Below, piece by piece: positions 33,492 through 43,385 of a DNA stretch of 64,000 nucleotides (its first letter is position 1; the number at the start of each line of letters is the position of its first letter). Origin of the DNA: Agrobacterium tumefaciens (GTDB taxonomy: Bacteria; Pseudomonadota; Alphaproteobacteria; Rhizobiales; Rhizobiaceae); the NCBI RefSeq assembly GCF_000834635.1, contig NZ_JXQV01000004.1:62001-126000 (forward strand), written 5' to 3'. The translations under genes and the position numbers were made by a program. Under the pieces are notes generated by a model. It saw only the letters and a program-made list of their open reading frames with translations. It ran no database searches and had not been told where the DNA came from.

Positions 33492-35360
33492 ATGAGCGAA
33501 ACCGGAACCAATATGCCCCAGACCAAAGAGCAGGGTACAGGTTACCGGGTTCTGGCGCGCAAATACCGCCCGAAAGACTTTTCCGATCTAATGGTTGGCC
33601 AGGAGCCGATGGTTCGCACGCTTACCAACGCGTTCGAGACCGGTCGCATTGCGCAAGCCTATATGCTGACGGGCGTCAGAGGTGTGGGCAAGACCACGAC
33701 GGCGCGCATTCTGGCGCGTGCGCTCAACTACAAGACCGATGAGATCGACAAGCCGACGATTGATCTGCGCATTCCCGGCGAGCATTGTCAGGCCATCATG
33801 GAAGGCCGCCATGTTGATGTGATCGAGATGGACGCCGCCTCCCATACGGGTATCGATGACATCAGAGAGATCATCGAACAGGTGCGTTACAGGCCCGTCT
33901 CGGCGCGCTATAAAGTCTACATCATCGACGAAGTGCACATGCTGTCCACGCAGGCCTTCAACGGTCTTCTGAAGACGTTGGAAGAGCCGCCGGAGCATGT
34001 GAAATTCATTTTCGCGACCACCGAAATCCGCAAGGTTCCGATCACGGTCCTGTCGCGCTGCCAAAGGTTCGATCTGCGCCGCATCAGCGCGGCCGATCTT
34101 GTGGGCCTGTTTACCGCCATTGCATCAAAGGAAGGCTTTGAAGCCGAACCGCAGGCGCTGGCGATGATTGCCCGTGCAGCCGAAGGATCGGCCCGTGACG
34201 GTCTGTCGCTGCTCGATCAGGCCATTGCGCATGGGGCAGGGCGGGTCGAGGCGGACGCCGTTCGCGGCATGCTCGGCCTTGCCGACCGCGCCCGCATCGT
34301 TGACCTGTTCCACCACGTGGTAAAGGGCGATGTCGCCTCCGCGCTGGAAGAATTTACCGGGCAATATGAGGCAGGTGCCAATCCGGTCGTGGTCCTGAAC
34401 GACCTTGCGGATTTCACCCATCTTGTGACCCGCATGAAATATGTGCCCGACGCGGCAGACGACCCATCCCTGTCTGAGGTGGAGCGCACACGCGGTGCCG
34501 ACTTTGCCGATACGATCGCGGTTTCCACCCTGTCGCGCATCTGGCAGATGCTGCTGAAGGGCATTCCCGAGACAGAAAATGCGTCCCGCCCCGCCGGTGC
34601 CGCCGAGATGGTGCTGATCAGGCTTTCCCACGCCGCCAACCTGCCAGCGCCTGAAGATGCGGCCCGTCGCCTCCTAGAGCTTTCCAATGGTGAAGGCGGT
34701 AGCTCGGGCAATGGAGCGCCGTCCGGCTCTGGCAATGGTGGCGGTGCACGCGCCTATTCATCCACGCAAGCCGTAGCAACGGCTCACGCTTCTCCTCAAC
34801 GACAAACTACGCCGCAACCGACCGCCATGCTGCGTGCCGTGCCGGACAGCCGCCCGCAGGATATGCAGGTAGCCGCTCTAAAGACGGAAGAACGGCCAGA
34901 GCCTAAGGTTCCGGTCAATGTCCTTCAGGATGTGGTCGATCTTTGCACGAAGAACCGCGATCCCCGCATGAAGGCGCTGGTGCGCAATTTCGTGCGACTC
35001 GTGCGGCTTGAACCCGGCCGGATGGATATGCGGCTGGCCGAGGGCGCGCCGGGCTCACTGCCGGGCGAGCTTGGTGTGAAGCTGAAGGAATGGACCGGTA
35101 TCCACTGGCTCATCAGCCTCAGCAAGGAACAGGGCGAAGCCACGCTCGTTGAGGCCGAAGGCAATGCGCGGGACGCACGACTGGTCGATGCAAGGCAGGA
35201 CCCTGATGTTGCCGCGATCATGGCGCAGTTTCCGGGCGCGAAGATCACCGATGTGCGCATCCGGACACCGGTGCCTGATGATATCGAGGAAATTGCGCCG
35301 CCATCCGTGGCAGAGTCGAGCGAAGGTGACATTCTTCCCGGCGACGACATTGAGTTTTAA
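33492..35360 (+). CDS. dnaX: DNA polymerase III subunit gamma/tau
   Basis: The 622-residue clamp-loader ATPase has Walker A GVRGVGKTTT (61-70), IIDEVHMLS (Walker B) and a sensor block TTEIRKVPITVLSRCQRFDLRR. A Pro/Ser/Gly-rich linker (about 420-480) leads to a tau-type C-terminal region. The usual four-Cys zinc module near residues 80-110 has only one Cys (Cys99), as in several alphaproteobacteria. I see no clear A-AAA-AAG slippery site for a gamma form. The ATG at 33492 follows GGCGAGG. ybaB follows 18 bases downstream. Confidence 0.95.
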   Translation: MSETGTNMPQTKEQGTGYRVLARKYRPKDFSDLMVGQEPMVRTLTNAFETGRIAQAYMLTGVRGVGKTTTARILARALNYKTDEIDKPTIDLRIPGEHCQAIMEGRHVDVIEMDAASHTGIDDIREIIEQVRYRPVSARYKVYIIDEVHMLSTQAFNGLLKTLEEPPEHVKFIFATTEIRKVPITVLSRCQRFDLRRISAADLVGLFTAIASKEGFEAEPQALAMIARAAEGSARDGLSLLDQAIAHGAGRVEADAVRGMLGLADRARIVDLFHHVVKGDVASALEEFTGQYEAGANPVVVLNDLADFTHLVTRMKYVPDAADDPSLSEVERTRGADFADTIAVSTLSRIWQMLLKGIPETENASRPAGAAEMVLIRLSHAANLPAPEDAARRLLELSNGEGGSSGNGAPSGSGNGGGARAYSSTQAVATAHASPQRQTTPQPTAMLRAVPDSRPQDMQVAALKTEERPEPKVPVNVLQDVVDLCTKNRDPRMKALVRNFVRLVRLEPGRMDMRLAEGAPGSLPGELGVKLKEWTGIHWLISLSKEQGEATLVEAEGNARDARLVDARQDPDVAAIMAQFPGAKITDVRIRTPVPDDIEEIAPPSVAESSEGDILPGDDIEF

Positions 35361-35378
35361 ATAAGACAGGAGTTTCGT

Positions 35379-35702
35379 ATGCGTGACATCATGGGCATGA
35401 TGGGCAAAGTCAAGGAAATGCAGGCCAAGATGGAGAAGATGCAGGAAGAGATTTCTGCGCTCGAAGTTGAAGGCAAATCCGGCGGCGGTCTGGTAACGGT
35501 CAAGATGAGCGGCAAAGGCTCGCTGCTCGGCGTGAAGATCGATCCGTCCCTGCTGAAGGAAGACGAAGTCGAAATTCTGGAAGACCTGCTGGTTGCAGCC
35601 CACAATGATGCCAAGCAGCGCGCCGAAGCGGTGACAGCCGAAAAGACCCGCGAAATCACCGCCGGTCTGCCAATCCCGCCCGGCATGAAGCTGCCGTTCT
35701 AG
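35379..35702 (+). CDS. YbaB/EbfC family nucleoid-associated protein
   Basis: The 107-residue protein has a Met/Lys-rich first helix ([24 protein letters not shown]) and the family core [44 protein letters not shown]. It binds DNA as a dimer with a tweezer-like shape. It follows dnaX in the usual dnaX-ybaB-recR order; here recR is separated from it by a reversed MOSC gene. Confidence 0.95.
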   Translation: MRDIMGMMGKVKEMQAKMEKMQEEISALEVEGKSGGGLVTVKMSGKGSLLGVKIDPSLLKEDEVEILEDLLVAAHNDAKQRAEAVTAEKTREITAGLPIPPGMKLPF

Positions 35703-35708
35703 TCGCTC

Positions 35709-36323
35709 TCAGCCTTCCAGCATGGCCCGGAAACGGCTGGCAAGCGGTGTGGTGAGATAAGCCTCGCGTTCCGCTTGCGACAGGTTTTGGGGCCTGAAGC
35801 GTTGAAGGATGACGGGGATGGGCAGTTGGATGCCTTGATAAGGCGTCAAGGTGACCGTCTCCTCAGGCGCAATCATGCCGCCTGTCAACACACGGCAATA
35901 GAAGCCGGGCTGCCCCGCCTGTTTGAAGCGGGGAGCGAAATTTGCATCACCGACCCTTGCAGACAGCGTTGCGCAGGGAATGCGGGCGGCGGTGACTTCC
36001 AGCGCCACTTCGGCGGCCATCAGTTGATCGCCCACATTCATCTTGGCGCTGTCGAGACCTTCGATGACGATGTTCTCGCCGAAGTAGCCGGGCTCGACGG
36101 TAAAACCGAGTTCGCGTGACCAGAAATCCAGATCAATGGTGCCCATCACGTAGATGGCCTGATCCGGCCCGCCATGATGTTTCTTGTTCAGCACGGCATC
36201 ACTGACGATCCCCGCCTGATCGATGAGAACTGCACCCTGCACAGTGTGTTTGAAAATCCCGGTCTTTGAGGTTTTTCCGGGCAGGACTTCTGCATCGCCC
36301 CGGCAGACTGCGCGTATTTTCAT
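35709..36323 (-). CDS. MOSC domain protein (YiiM-like)
   Basis: The 204-residue protein has a MOSC core. Landmarks are KHHGGPDQAIYVM, GYFGENIVIEGLD and ARIPCATLSARVGDANFAPRFKQAGQPGFYCRVL. The conserved Cys in RIPCATL is the likely sulphur-carrying residue. MOSC proteins such as YiiM reduce N-hydroxylated compounds with a molybdenum cofactor. It is opposite in direction to ybaB and recR, and its stop lies 7 bases from the ybaB stop. Confidence 0.88.
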   Translation of the reverse strand: MKIRAVCRGDAEVLPGKTSKTGIFKHTVQGAVLIDQAGIVSDAVLNKKHHGGPDQAIYVMGTIDLDFWSRELGFTVEPGYFGENIVIEGLDSAKMNVGDQLMAAEVALEVTAARIPCATLSARVGDANFAPRFKQAGQPGFYCRVLTGGMIAPEETVTLTPYQGIQLPIPVILQRFRPQNLSQAEREAYLTTPLASRFRAMLEG

Positions 36324-36378
36324 GGAATGCCTTCTGCTTGTGATTCCCGTTATGACATTTATGCAGTAGAAAGCGCTC

Positions 36379-36984
36379 ATGGCAAAACGAGTCACCGGCC
36401 CCGAAATCGAAAAACTCATTCAGCTTCTGGCAAAAGTGCCGGGGCTTGGTCCCCGTTCGGCGCGCCGCGCCGCACTTCACCTGATCAAGAAGAAAGAGCA
36501 GTTGCTTGGGCCGCTGGGCCACGCCATGGGCGATGCCTATGACAAGGTGAAGGTCTGTTCGCGTTGCGGCAATGTCGACACCATGGACCCCTGCACCGTG
36601 TGCACCGACGACCGGCGTGACCAGACGGTCATCATCGTGGTCGAAGATGTGTCCGATCTCTGGGCGCTGGAACGCTCAGGCGCCATGAACACCGCCTATC
36701 ACGTTCTAGGTGGTACGCTTTCCCCGCTCGATGGCGTGGGTCCGGAAGATCTCAATATCAAAGGTTTGATCGAACGTGTGAGCGAAGGCGGTATTCAGGA
36801 GCTCATCATCGCGGTAAACGCAACGGTCGAGGGCCAGGCGACGGCCCATTACATCACCGACCGGCTGAACGATCTCGGCGTCAGGATCACCCGGCTCGCG
36901 CATGGCGTTCCGGTTGGCGGAGAGCTCGACTATCTGGACGAGGGCACGCTGACCGCCGCATTGCGCGCCCGCACCCTTATCTGA
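36379..36984 (+). CDS. recR: Recombination protein RecR
   Basis: The 201-residue protein has a helix-hairpin-helix ([21 protein letters not shown]), a four-Cys zinc motif ([16 protein letters not shown], about residues 57-72), a Toprim domain ([27 protein letters not shown]) and a C-terminal Walker B-like part. It loads RecA with RecF/RecO on gapped DNA. It starts 55 bases from the divergent MOSC gene, so its promoter must lie there. The lytic transglycosylase follows 11 bases after. Confidence 0.97.
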   Translation: MAKRVTGPEIEKLIQLLAKVPGLGPRSARRAALHLIKKKEQLLGPLGHAMGDAYDKVKVCSRCGNVDTMDPCTVCTDDRRDQTVIIVVEDVSDLWALERSGAMNTAYHVLGGTLSPLDGVGPEDLNIKGLIERVSEGGIQELIIAVNATVEGQATAHYITDRLNDLGVRITRLAHGVPVGGELDYLDEGTLTAALRARTLI

Positions 36985-36995
36985 AAGGAATACAC

Positions 36996-38261
36996 ATGCG
37001 CTCCACGATATCAGGCCCGGTTCTTGCCGCGGTCCTCTGCGCATTGTCAGCAGGTTCGTCTTTGGCGCAAACCGTGCCGACGGGTGCTGCCGCTGCCAGA
37101 TATGATGCGCAGTTCAATGCGTGGCTGAAGCAAGAAATCTGGCCCGAGGCGCGCAAGGCGGGTATTTCGCAGAGCACGATCGAGACGGCACTTTCAGGCC
37201 TTTCCATCAACTGGAAACTGCCCGATCTCGTCATTCCCGGCCAGAAGCCACCGAAGGAACAGGCGCAAAGTCAGGCGGAATTTTCCTCGCCCGGCGCCTA
37301 TTTTTCCGAGCAGCGTTTGCAGGGGCTGGCAGCAACTGGGCGCTCGCTGGCGGCCACCCATGCAGCAACGTTAAAGCGCATCGAGGCCAAATATGGCGTT
37401 CCCGGCAATATATTGATTGCCGTCTGGGGACGTGAATCCGGTTTCGGACGGGCAAAGCTGCCCAATGCCGTGATCGACTTGCTGGCCACCAAAGCCTATA
37501 CATCCACCCGCAAGGACATGTTCCGCGTCGAGCTGATCGACGCCCTGAAGATCGTGGAGCGCGGCGATATTGAAGCGTCGAGAATGATGGGTTCATGGGC
37601 AGGCGCGCTCGGCCAGCCGCAATTCATGCCCTCAAGCTATCTGAAATATGCCGTGGATTTCGATGGGGATGGCCGTCGCGATATCTGGAACTCCGTGCCG
37701 GATACGCTGGCATCCATCGCCAACTATCTTTCCACGCGCGGCTGGCAGCGCAACCGTGATTGGGGATTTGAAGTTTCCATACCGGACGCTGTATCCTGTG
37801 CGCAGGAAGGGCCGGATCTTGCCCGCCCGGTGGCAGAATGGGCCAAGCTTGGCATCAACAGGATCTCTGGAAAAGCCTTTCCCGCCAATGATTTGAGCGC
37901 AGATGGAATGATGCTTGTGCCAGCGGGCCGCAATGGACCTGAATTCGTGGTGACACCGAATTTCTATGTCATCAAGGAGTATAACAACTCCGATCTCTAT
38001 GCGCTCTTCATCGGCAATCTGGCAGATCGCATCGCCTATAGTGCCGGGCCGTTCCAGGCAAAATGGGGCGATGTCGGTTCCATGTTGCGCTCGGACGTGC
38101 TGTCCATGCAAAAAGCGCTGGTCGCCAAGGGCTATGATGTGGGCAAGGCGGATGGGCTGGCGGGCTTCAAGACGCGCCGGTCCCTCGGCGACTGGCAGGC
38201 CAAGAACGGCTTGCGCCCGACCTGCTTCCCTGATGCCTCCCTGAAGACGAAGCTCAGATAG
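36996..38261 (+). CDS. Lytic murein transglycosylase (MltB type) with peptidoglycan-binding end
   Basis: The 421-residue secreted protein has a signal peptide (1-24, SAGSSLAQ). The SLT_2/MltB domain (about 38-340) has the catalytic Glu in VWGRESGFGRA, then GALGQPQFMPSSYLKYAVDFDGDGRRDIWNS. A C-terminal peptidoglycan-binding domain (about 360-415) contains LRSDVLSMQKALVAKGYDVGKADGLAG. It cleaves peptidoglycan to leave anhydro-MurNAc ends. Only 11 bases separate it from recR. Confidence 0.94.
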   Translation: MRSTISGPVLAAVLCALSAGSSLAQTVPTGAAAARYDAQFNAWLKQEIWPEARKAGISQSTIETALSGLSINWKLPDLVIPGQKPPKEQAQSQAEFSSPGAYFSEQRLQGLAATGRSLAATHAATLKRIEAKYGVPGNILIAVWGRESGFGRAKLPNAVIDLLATKAYTSTRKDMFRVELIDALKIVERGDIEASRMMGSWAGALGQPQFMPSSYLKYAVDFDGDGRRDIWNSVPDTLASIANYLSTRGWQRNRDWGFEVSIPDAVSCAQEGPDLARPVAEWAKLGINRISGKAFPANDLSADGMMLVPAGRNGPEFVVTPNFYVIKEYNNSDLYALFIGNLADRIAYSAGPFQAKWGDVGSMLRSDVLSMQKALVAKGYDVGKADGLAGFKTRRSLGDWQAKNGLRPTCFPDASLKTKLR

Positions 38262-38274
38262 AGCTTCGCTTCAT

Positions 38275-38378
38275 AGAGCGCTTCCGGTGAACACGGGTTC
38301 ACCTTCAACGCTCTATCTGTTTGTTTTGACGCAATTCCGGACGCAAAACCGGTTTCCACTTTTGCTGGAATTGCTCTA
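38275..38378 (-). repeat. Rhizobiales-type palindromic intergenic element, copy 2
   Basis: This inverted copy of the element at 5199-5303 reads on the minus strand. The first 70 or so bases differ by only two visible substitutions (GGAAACC against GGGAACC, GTCAAA against GTAAAA), while the distal hairpin has diverged but kept its pairing. The ubiB stop codon TAG (38376-38378) overlaps its outer end. Confidence 0.8.
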
Positions 38379-39950
38379 ACTGATCCTGATGGCGATATAG
38401 AGCAGCGTAAGAGCGATGACCCAGAGTGCGGCGCGTCCCCATTTTGTGTGGCGCGCTTCCGCCTTGCCAATGGCTTCCGCCGTGCTGGCATCGAAACGCA
38501 GGCCGTGTTCGCTCATATAGACCAGATCGGCATGCAGCTTTTCCGTCTTCGCGGCGATCTCGGGGGCGGCTTCGGCAAGCTTCACGGCGGCTTTCAGCCC
38601 ATCCTTGATGTCGGTCACAATGCGCTTTGGTCCGAGATTGTCCCTGATCCATGCGCTGACGACAGGGTCTGCTGCCTTCCACATGTTGAAGCGCGGATTG
38701 AGAATGCGCGACACGCCTTCGACCACGACCATGGTCTTTTGCAGCATGACGAGTTCGGGCCGTGTTTCCATGTCGAACAGTTCTGTGACTTCAAACAGAA
38801 GCGTCAGCAGCTTTCCCATCGAGATGGTTTCTGCCGGTTGCCCATGGATTGGCTCGCCAATGGCACGGATCGCCTGTGCAAAGCTTGCCATGTCGTGATG
38901 GCCGGGCACGTAGCCCGCTTCGAAATGCACTTCCGCCACGCGCATGTAATCGCGGGTGATGAAGCCGTAGAGAATTTCTGCAAGGAAACGACGTTCCTTT
39001 TTGCCCAGCCGCCCGGCAATGCCCATATCCACGGCAACGATCATACCTTGCGGGTCCACGAACAGGTTGCCGGGGTGCATATCGGCATGGAAAAAGCCGT
39101 CGCGCAGGGTATGGCGCAGGAAGGACTGAATGAGCGTATCGGCCAGCGCGTCCAGATCGTGACCGGCAGCCCTCAGGCCTTCCACGTCAGACATCTTGAC
39201 GCCATCGATCCACTCCATCGTGACGACATCGCGGCCTGTGCGCTCCCAATCCACCTCCGGCACGCGAAAGCCGGGATCGTTTTTGGTGTTCTCAGCGATT
39301 TCGGATAGAGCAGCGGCCTCAAGCCGCAAATCCATCTCGATCTTCGTCGTCTGTTCCAGCGCGCGCGTTACTTCCACCGGGCGCAGACGGCGAGCGGAGC
39401 GAATAAACCGCTGCTGCAGATCGGCAATCAGATACATGGCCTCCAGATCATTCTGGAAACGCTGGCGTACGCCGGGGCGGATGACCTTTACGGCAACCTT
39501 TTTCTGGCCGTTTGGAGTGCGCACCATGGCCGGGTGAACCTGCGCTATGGAGGCGGCGGCAATCGGCTCACCGAATTCTAGGTAGAGATCCGACATCGGA
39601 CGCCCGAGCGATCCCTCGATATTGGCTCTTGCCGCAGCATTCGGGAAAAAGGCCATGCGGTCCTGCAAGCGCGACAGGTCTTCGGCAAAATCGGCACCGA
39701 CAACATCCGGGCGTGTGGCCAGAAACTGGCCCATTTTCACATAGGATGGACCCAGCCGTTCGACGGCTGTTGCCAGCCGGTCACGCCGGTCGGCATGTTT
39801 GGCACGGTTACGGGCGAAGGGCTTGAGAAGTGCTTTTGCAAACTTGGCCATGGTTGGAAGGTCTTGCGAAGGCAGGGCAAGCACCACGCCTTCGCGCACC
39901 AGAACCCAGCCAACCTTGGCCAGGCGTAAATATGCACCGGGCGTGCTCAT
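38376..39950 (-). CDS. ubiB: Ubiquinone biosynthesis protein UbiB (atypical ABC1/ADCK kinase)
   Basis: The 524-residue protein has the ABC1 motifs LGPSYVKMGQFLATRPDVV (KxGQ), a region FGEPIAAASIAQVHPA (Ala-rich loop in place of the usual Gly loop), VKVIRPGV and the catalytic HADMHPGNLFVDPQGMIVAVDMGIAG. Two C-terminal hydrophobic helices (ALWVIALTLLYIAIRI) anchor it in the membrane. It supports ubiquinone synthesis. The start at 39950 has AAGG upstream. ubiE lies immediately upstream on the same strand, so the two form a pair. Confidence 0.94.
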   Translation of the reverse strand: MSTPGAYLRLAKVGWVLVREGVVLALPSQDLPTMAKFAKALLKPFARNRAKHADRRDRLATAVERLGPSYVKMGQFLATRPDVVGADFAEDLSRLQDRMAFFPNAAARANIEGSLGRPMSDLYLEFGEPIAAASIAQVHPAMVRTPNGQKKVAVKVIRPGVRQRFQNDLEAMYLIADLQQRFIRSARRLRPVEVTRALEQTTKIEMDLRLEAAALSEIAENTKNDPGFRVPEVDWERTGRDVVTMEWIDGVKMSDVEGLRAAGHDLDALADTLIQSFLRHTLRDGFFHADMHPGNLFVDPQGMIVAVDMGIAGRLGKKERRFLAEILYGFITRDYMRVAEVHFEAGYVPGHHDMASFAQAIRAIGEPIHGQPAETISMGKLLTLLFEVTELFDMETRPELVMLQKTMVVVEGVSRILNPRFNMWKAADPVVSAWIRDNLGPKRIVTDIKDGLKAAVKLAEAAPEIAAKTEKLHADLVYMSEHGLRFDASTAEAIGKAEARHTKWGRAALWVIALTLLYIAIRIS

Positions 39951-39987
39951 GCGAATGCCTTCTTCCTGCTGCCAGCCATCATGTCGA

Positions 39988-40764
39988 TTAAAGTTTCCAG
40001 CCGGAATGCAGCGCGGCAATGCCGCCTGTGTAATTGGTATAGGTGACGCGCGAAAAACCAGCCGTGCGGATCATGGCCGCGAAATCATCCTGATTGGGGA
40101 ATTTGCGGATCGATTCCACCAGATACTGGTAGGGCTCGGCATCGCCGGTGATCATCTTGCCGAACTTAGGAATGGCGTTGAACGACCAGGCATCATAGAC
40201 CTTGTCGAGGAGCGGCATGTCCACTTCGGAAAACTCCAGCACCAGAAGGCGTCCGCCACGCTTCAGCACCCGGTGCGCTTCCTTGAGCGCCACATCGATG
40301 CGCGGAACGTTGCGAATGCCGAATGCGACCGTATAGGCATCGAAGCTTGCATCCTCGAAGGGAAGTTCCTCGGCATTGGCTTCCACGAAGGTTACATTGT
40401 CGGACAGCTTCTTCTTGACGGCGCGCTCTCCGCCCACGGCCAACATCGAGCCGTTGATGTCTAGAACGGTTGAGTGGGCGAGGCGGTTGGAGGCTTCGAT
40501 GATGCGAAACGCTATATCACCGGTGCCGCCGGCCACATCCAGCGTCTTGTAGGTGGGGTCCTTGCGCGGGTTGAGCGCGGCGATCATCGCGTCTTTCCAC
40601 AAACGGTGCATGCCCGCCGACATCACGTCATTCATGATATCGTAGCGTTTGGCGACCTTGTGGAAGACCTCGTTGACCATGCCCTGCTTCTGGCCTTCAT
40701 CAACCTTGTGAAACCCGTAGGAGGTTTCCATGCCGCCATTGGCGGTTGTGCGGGCTTCGGTCAT
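39988..40764 (-). CDS. ubiE: Ubiquinone/menaquinone methyltransferase UbiE
   Basis: The 258-residue SAM-dependent C-methyltransferase has family blocks [18 protein letters not shown], a SAM site [35 protein letters not shown] and a C-terminal [20 protein letters not shown]. It methylates the quinone ring in ubiquinone synthesis. It is 38 bases upstream of ubiB and divergent from mutM. Confidence 0.97.
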   Translation of the reverse strand: MTEARTTANGGMETSYGFHKVDEGQKQGMVNEVFHKVAKRYDIMNDVMSAGMHRLWKDAMIAALNPRKDPTYKTLDVAGGTGDIAFRIIEASNRLAHSTVLDINGSMLAVGGERAVKKKLSDNVTFVEANAEELPFEDASFDAYTVAFGIRNVPRIDVALKEAHRVLKRGGRLLVLEFSEVDMPLLDKVYDAWSFNAIPKFGKMITGDAEPYQYLVESIRKFPNQDDFAAMIRTAGFSRVTYTNYTGGIAALHSGWKL

Positions 40765-40909
40765 CGGCGGTCTCCATCTTTAATTACGGGGCGGACCATA
40801 GCGGAAACAGGAATGCGACGCTATCTGTTGCGGCAGTTTATGCCTGCGACATGTATGTCCGCAGGATTTAGATCGCAAGACCGTCGCGGTAAACATGTGA
40901 GTTGAGCAG

Positions 40910-41803
40910 ATGCCAGAATTGCCCGAAGTGGAAACCGTCAGACGCGGCCTTGCGCCGACCATGGAAGGTGCGCGCCTTGAAAAGCTTGTTCTGGGTCGCC
41001 CGGACCTGCGCTTTCCCTTCCCGGAAGGGTTTGCTGAGCTGGTGGAGGGCAAACGCATCATCTCCCTGGGGCGACGGGCGAAATATCTGCTGATCGAGCT
41101 GGAAGACGGGCTGACGATCGTTTCGCATCTCGGCATGTCCGGTTCCTTCCGCATCGAGGATGGGGTGGAGCAGGCGGATGCGCCCGGCGTCTTTCATCAT
41201 CCGCGCTCAAAGGATGGCAAGCACGACCATGTCATCTTCCATCTGGACAGGGAGGGAAGGCATGCGCAGGTCATCTATAATGACCCACGCCGTTTTGGCT
41301 TCATGCATCTGGTGGAACGATCCAACATTGATCTTTACCCCGCCTTTGCCGATCTTGGGCCGGAGCCAACCGGAAACGCGCTGAGCGCCGATTATCTGGC
41401 GCGCCGTTTTACCGGAAAAAGCCAGCCGCTCAAAAGCACGCTGCTGGATCAGAAGGTCATCGCGGGGCTGGGCAATATCTATGTCTGCGAAGCGCTGTGG
41501 CGTGCCCACCTCTCTCCGTTAAGAGCCGCGGGCACGCTGGTCACGAAAGCGGACAAGCCGAGGGCATCCCTCATCGATCTCACCGAGAAAATCCGCGAGG
41601 TGATTGCCGATGCCATCGCCGCCGGTGGCTCATCCCTGCGCGATCATATCCAGACGGATGGCACGCTTGGCTATTTCCAGCATTCCTTCTCGGTCTATGA
41701 TCGGGAGGGTCATGCTTGCCCCACACCCGGTTGCGGGGGTACGGTTGAGCGGATCGTACAGGCGGGGCGCTCGACATTCTATTGTGCCGCCTGCCAGAAA
41801 TGA
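40910..41803 (+). CDS. mutM: Formamidopyrimidine-DNA glycosylase (Fpg/MutM)
   Basis: The 297-residue bifunctional glycosylase/AP lyase starts [12 protein letters not shown], with the Pro2 nucleophile and Glu3. It has the H2TH helix [18 protein letters not shown] and a zinc finger near the end ([10 protein letters not shown]...FYCAACQK). It removes 8-oxoguanine. It is slightly longer than E. coli MutM (269) because of an insert near residue 80-95 ([10 protein letters not shown]). Confidence 0.97.
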   Translation: MPELPEVETVRRGLAPTMEGARLEKLVLGRPDLRFPFPEGFAELVEGKRIISLGRRAKYLLIELEDGLTIVSHLGMSGSFRIEDGVEQADAPGVFHHPRSKDGKHDHVIFHLDREGRHAQVIYNDPRRFGFMHLVERSNIDLYPAFADLGPEPTGNALSADYLARRFTGKSQPLKSTLLDQKVIAGLGNIYVCEALWRAHLSPLRAAGTLVTKADKPRASLIDLTEKIREVIADAIAAGGSSLRDHIQTDGTLGYFQHSFSVYDREGHACPTPGCGGTVERIVQAGRSTFYCAACQK

Positions 41804-41833
41804 CGCCAGGAAAAACGGGAGAGGACCCTCACC

Positions 41834-42607
41834 ATGGATTATGAAACGCTGATCGTTGAGAAGCGCGACAATGTCGGCGTCATCACGCTCAATCGCCCGC
41901 AGGCGCTGAATGCGCTGAATGCCGCCTTGCTGAAAGAGCTGCGCCATATATTGGCGTCTTTTTCGACAGATGATTCCATCGGAGCGATTGTCATAACGGG
42001 TTCGCAAAAGGCCTTTGCGGCTGGCGCCGATATCAAGGAGATGCAGGCGCTTGATTTCGTCGATGCCTATCTCGGCGATTTTCTGGGCGGCTGGGACGAT
42101 GTGGCGGCAAGCCGCAAGCCTGTCATTGCGGCAGTATCCGGCTTTGCGCTGGGCGGTGGCTGCGAGCTTGCCATGATGTGCGATTTCATTATTGCCTCGG
42201 ATAGCGCGAAATTCGGACAGCCGGAGATCACGCTGGGCATCATTCCCGGCATGGGCGGCTCCCAGCGTCTTACGCGGGCCGTGGGCAAGGCCAAGGCCAT
42301 GGACATGGTGCTGACAGGCCGCAAGATGGATGCGCAGGAGGCTGAGCGTGCAGGGCTTGTTTCCCGCATCGTGCCGCAGGAGCGGCTGATGGATGAGGCT
42401 GTGGAAGCCGCTGGCGTCATCGCATCGCTCTCCCGTGCCTCGGTGCTGATGGCCAAGGAAAGCGTCAACCGGTCCTTCGAGGGCACATTGAGCGAAGGCC
42501 TGCGGTTCGAGCGCCGCCTGTTCCAGTCGCTCTTTGCCACGCAGGATCAGAAGGAGGGCATGGCGGCTTTTGCAGAGAAGAGAAAACCCGTCTTCAGAAA
42601 TCGCTAG
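41834..42607 (+). CDS. Enoyl-CoA hydratase (crotonase family)
   Basis: The 257-residue crotonase has [14 protein letters not shown] (oxyanion hole), [14 protein letters not shown] (Glu in GCELA, catalytic) and [25 protein letters not shown] (second Glu). It hydrates trans-2-enoyl-CoA in fatty acid beta-oxidation. It starts 30 bases after mutM, as in other Rhizobiaceae, and may be transcribed with it. Confidence 0.95.
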   Translation: MDYETLIVEKRDNVGVITLNRPQALNALNAALLKELRHILASFSTDDSIGAIVITGSQKAFAAGADIKEMQALDFVDAYLGDFLGGWDDVAASRKPVIAAVSGFALGGGCELAMMCDFIIASDSAKFGQPEITLGIIPGMGGSQRLTRAVGKAKAMDMVLTGRKMDAQEAERAGLVSRIVPQERLMDEAVEAAGVIASLSRASVLMAKESVNRSFEGTLSEGLRFERRLFQSLFATQDQKEGMAAFAEKRKPVFRNR

Positions 42608-42703
42608 GTGAAACCACCTGCGATGCTCTAGAGAACTTCATGTGTTTTGAGTCCGCTTCGCTCCAAGGATTCGGAATATCAGCGTTTTTACTGCAAATGC
42701 GCG

Positions 42704-42732
42704 TTGACGGGCAGCTGCTTTAAGGCTATATG
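42704..42732 (+). promoter_or_regulatory. Sigma-70 promoter of rpsT
   Basis: TTGACG (42704-42709) and TATATG (42727-42732) have an exact 17-base spacer. It lies about 128 bases upstream of rpsT, leaving a leader of about 120 bases that could hold autoregulatory structure. Confidence 0.6.
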
Positions 42733-42859
42733 CCCGCCCACGGTTAGGAAAAGCCATCCGGCTTATTCCAATTACTCCCGCACTCTTTGGAACGCGAGGT
42801 CTTTGAAGGACCTGATCCTGTGGTTGCGGATTTTGGTTTGAATTCGAAGAGAGGCATAC

Positions 42860-43126
42860 ATGGCCAATACAACTTCGGCGAAAAAGGCGACTCGCAAGAT
42901 CGCTCGCCGTACTGAAGTCAACAAGGCTCGCCGTTCGCGCGTTCGTGGTTTCATTCGCAAGGTCGAAGAAGCCATCGCAACAGGTGATTTGGCAGTTGCA
43001 ACAGAAGCGCTGAAAGTAGCGCAGCCTGAGATCCAGCGCGCTGCTACTCGCGGCGTTATGCCTGGCAACACGGCAGACCGTAAGGTGTCCCGTCTTGCAC
43101 AGCGCGTGAAGGCACTGATGGCCTAA
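42860..43126 (+). CDS. rpsT: Small ribosomal subunit protein bS20
   Basis: The 88-residue basic protein begins [27 protein letters not shown]. It has the three-helix pattern of bS20 and binds 16S rRNA. A good promoter and a strong terminator make it a single-gene unit. dnaA follows after 770 bases. Confidence 0.97.
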   Translation: MANTTSAKKATRKIARRTEVNKARRSRVRGFIRKVEEAIATGDLAVATEALKVAQPEIQRAATRGVMPGNTADRKVSRLAQRVKALMA

Positions 43127-43148
43127 TCCGGCTAACACATTTTCATCT

Positions 43149-43181
43149 AAAAAAGCCCGGTCTCGCGACCGGGCTTTTTTT
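43149..43181 (+). terminator. Intrinsic terminator after rpsT
   Basis: A 12-bp stem (AAAAGCCCGGTC 43151-43162 with GACCGGGCTTTT 43167-43178) has a TCGC loop and further T after it. It lies 24 bases past the stop. Confidence 0.9.
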
Positions 43182-43385
43182 CGCTTGTCATAGATCTTTA
43201 ACGATCATCTGAAAAACATGATGCTTCTGCGTCAATGAGATGACGGAAAAGTACCTTATAAATCAATGGCTTGTGAAAGGTAATGAAAATACGATCTTCT
43301 TTACGTAGGGGAAGACGAGGCAAAGATTGTGTCAAGAGAATTTTTATTTTTCTCCCAAATCGGCCCTTAAAAAAGACAGGAAATT

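Noticed and set aside
33492-35360. Programmed frameshift in dnaX giving a gamma form
   Set aside because: No A-AAA-AAG or similar slippery site with a downstream hairpin was seen.
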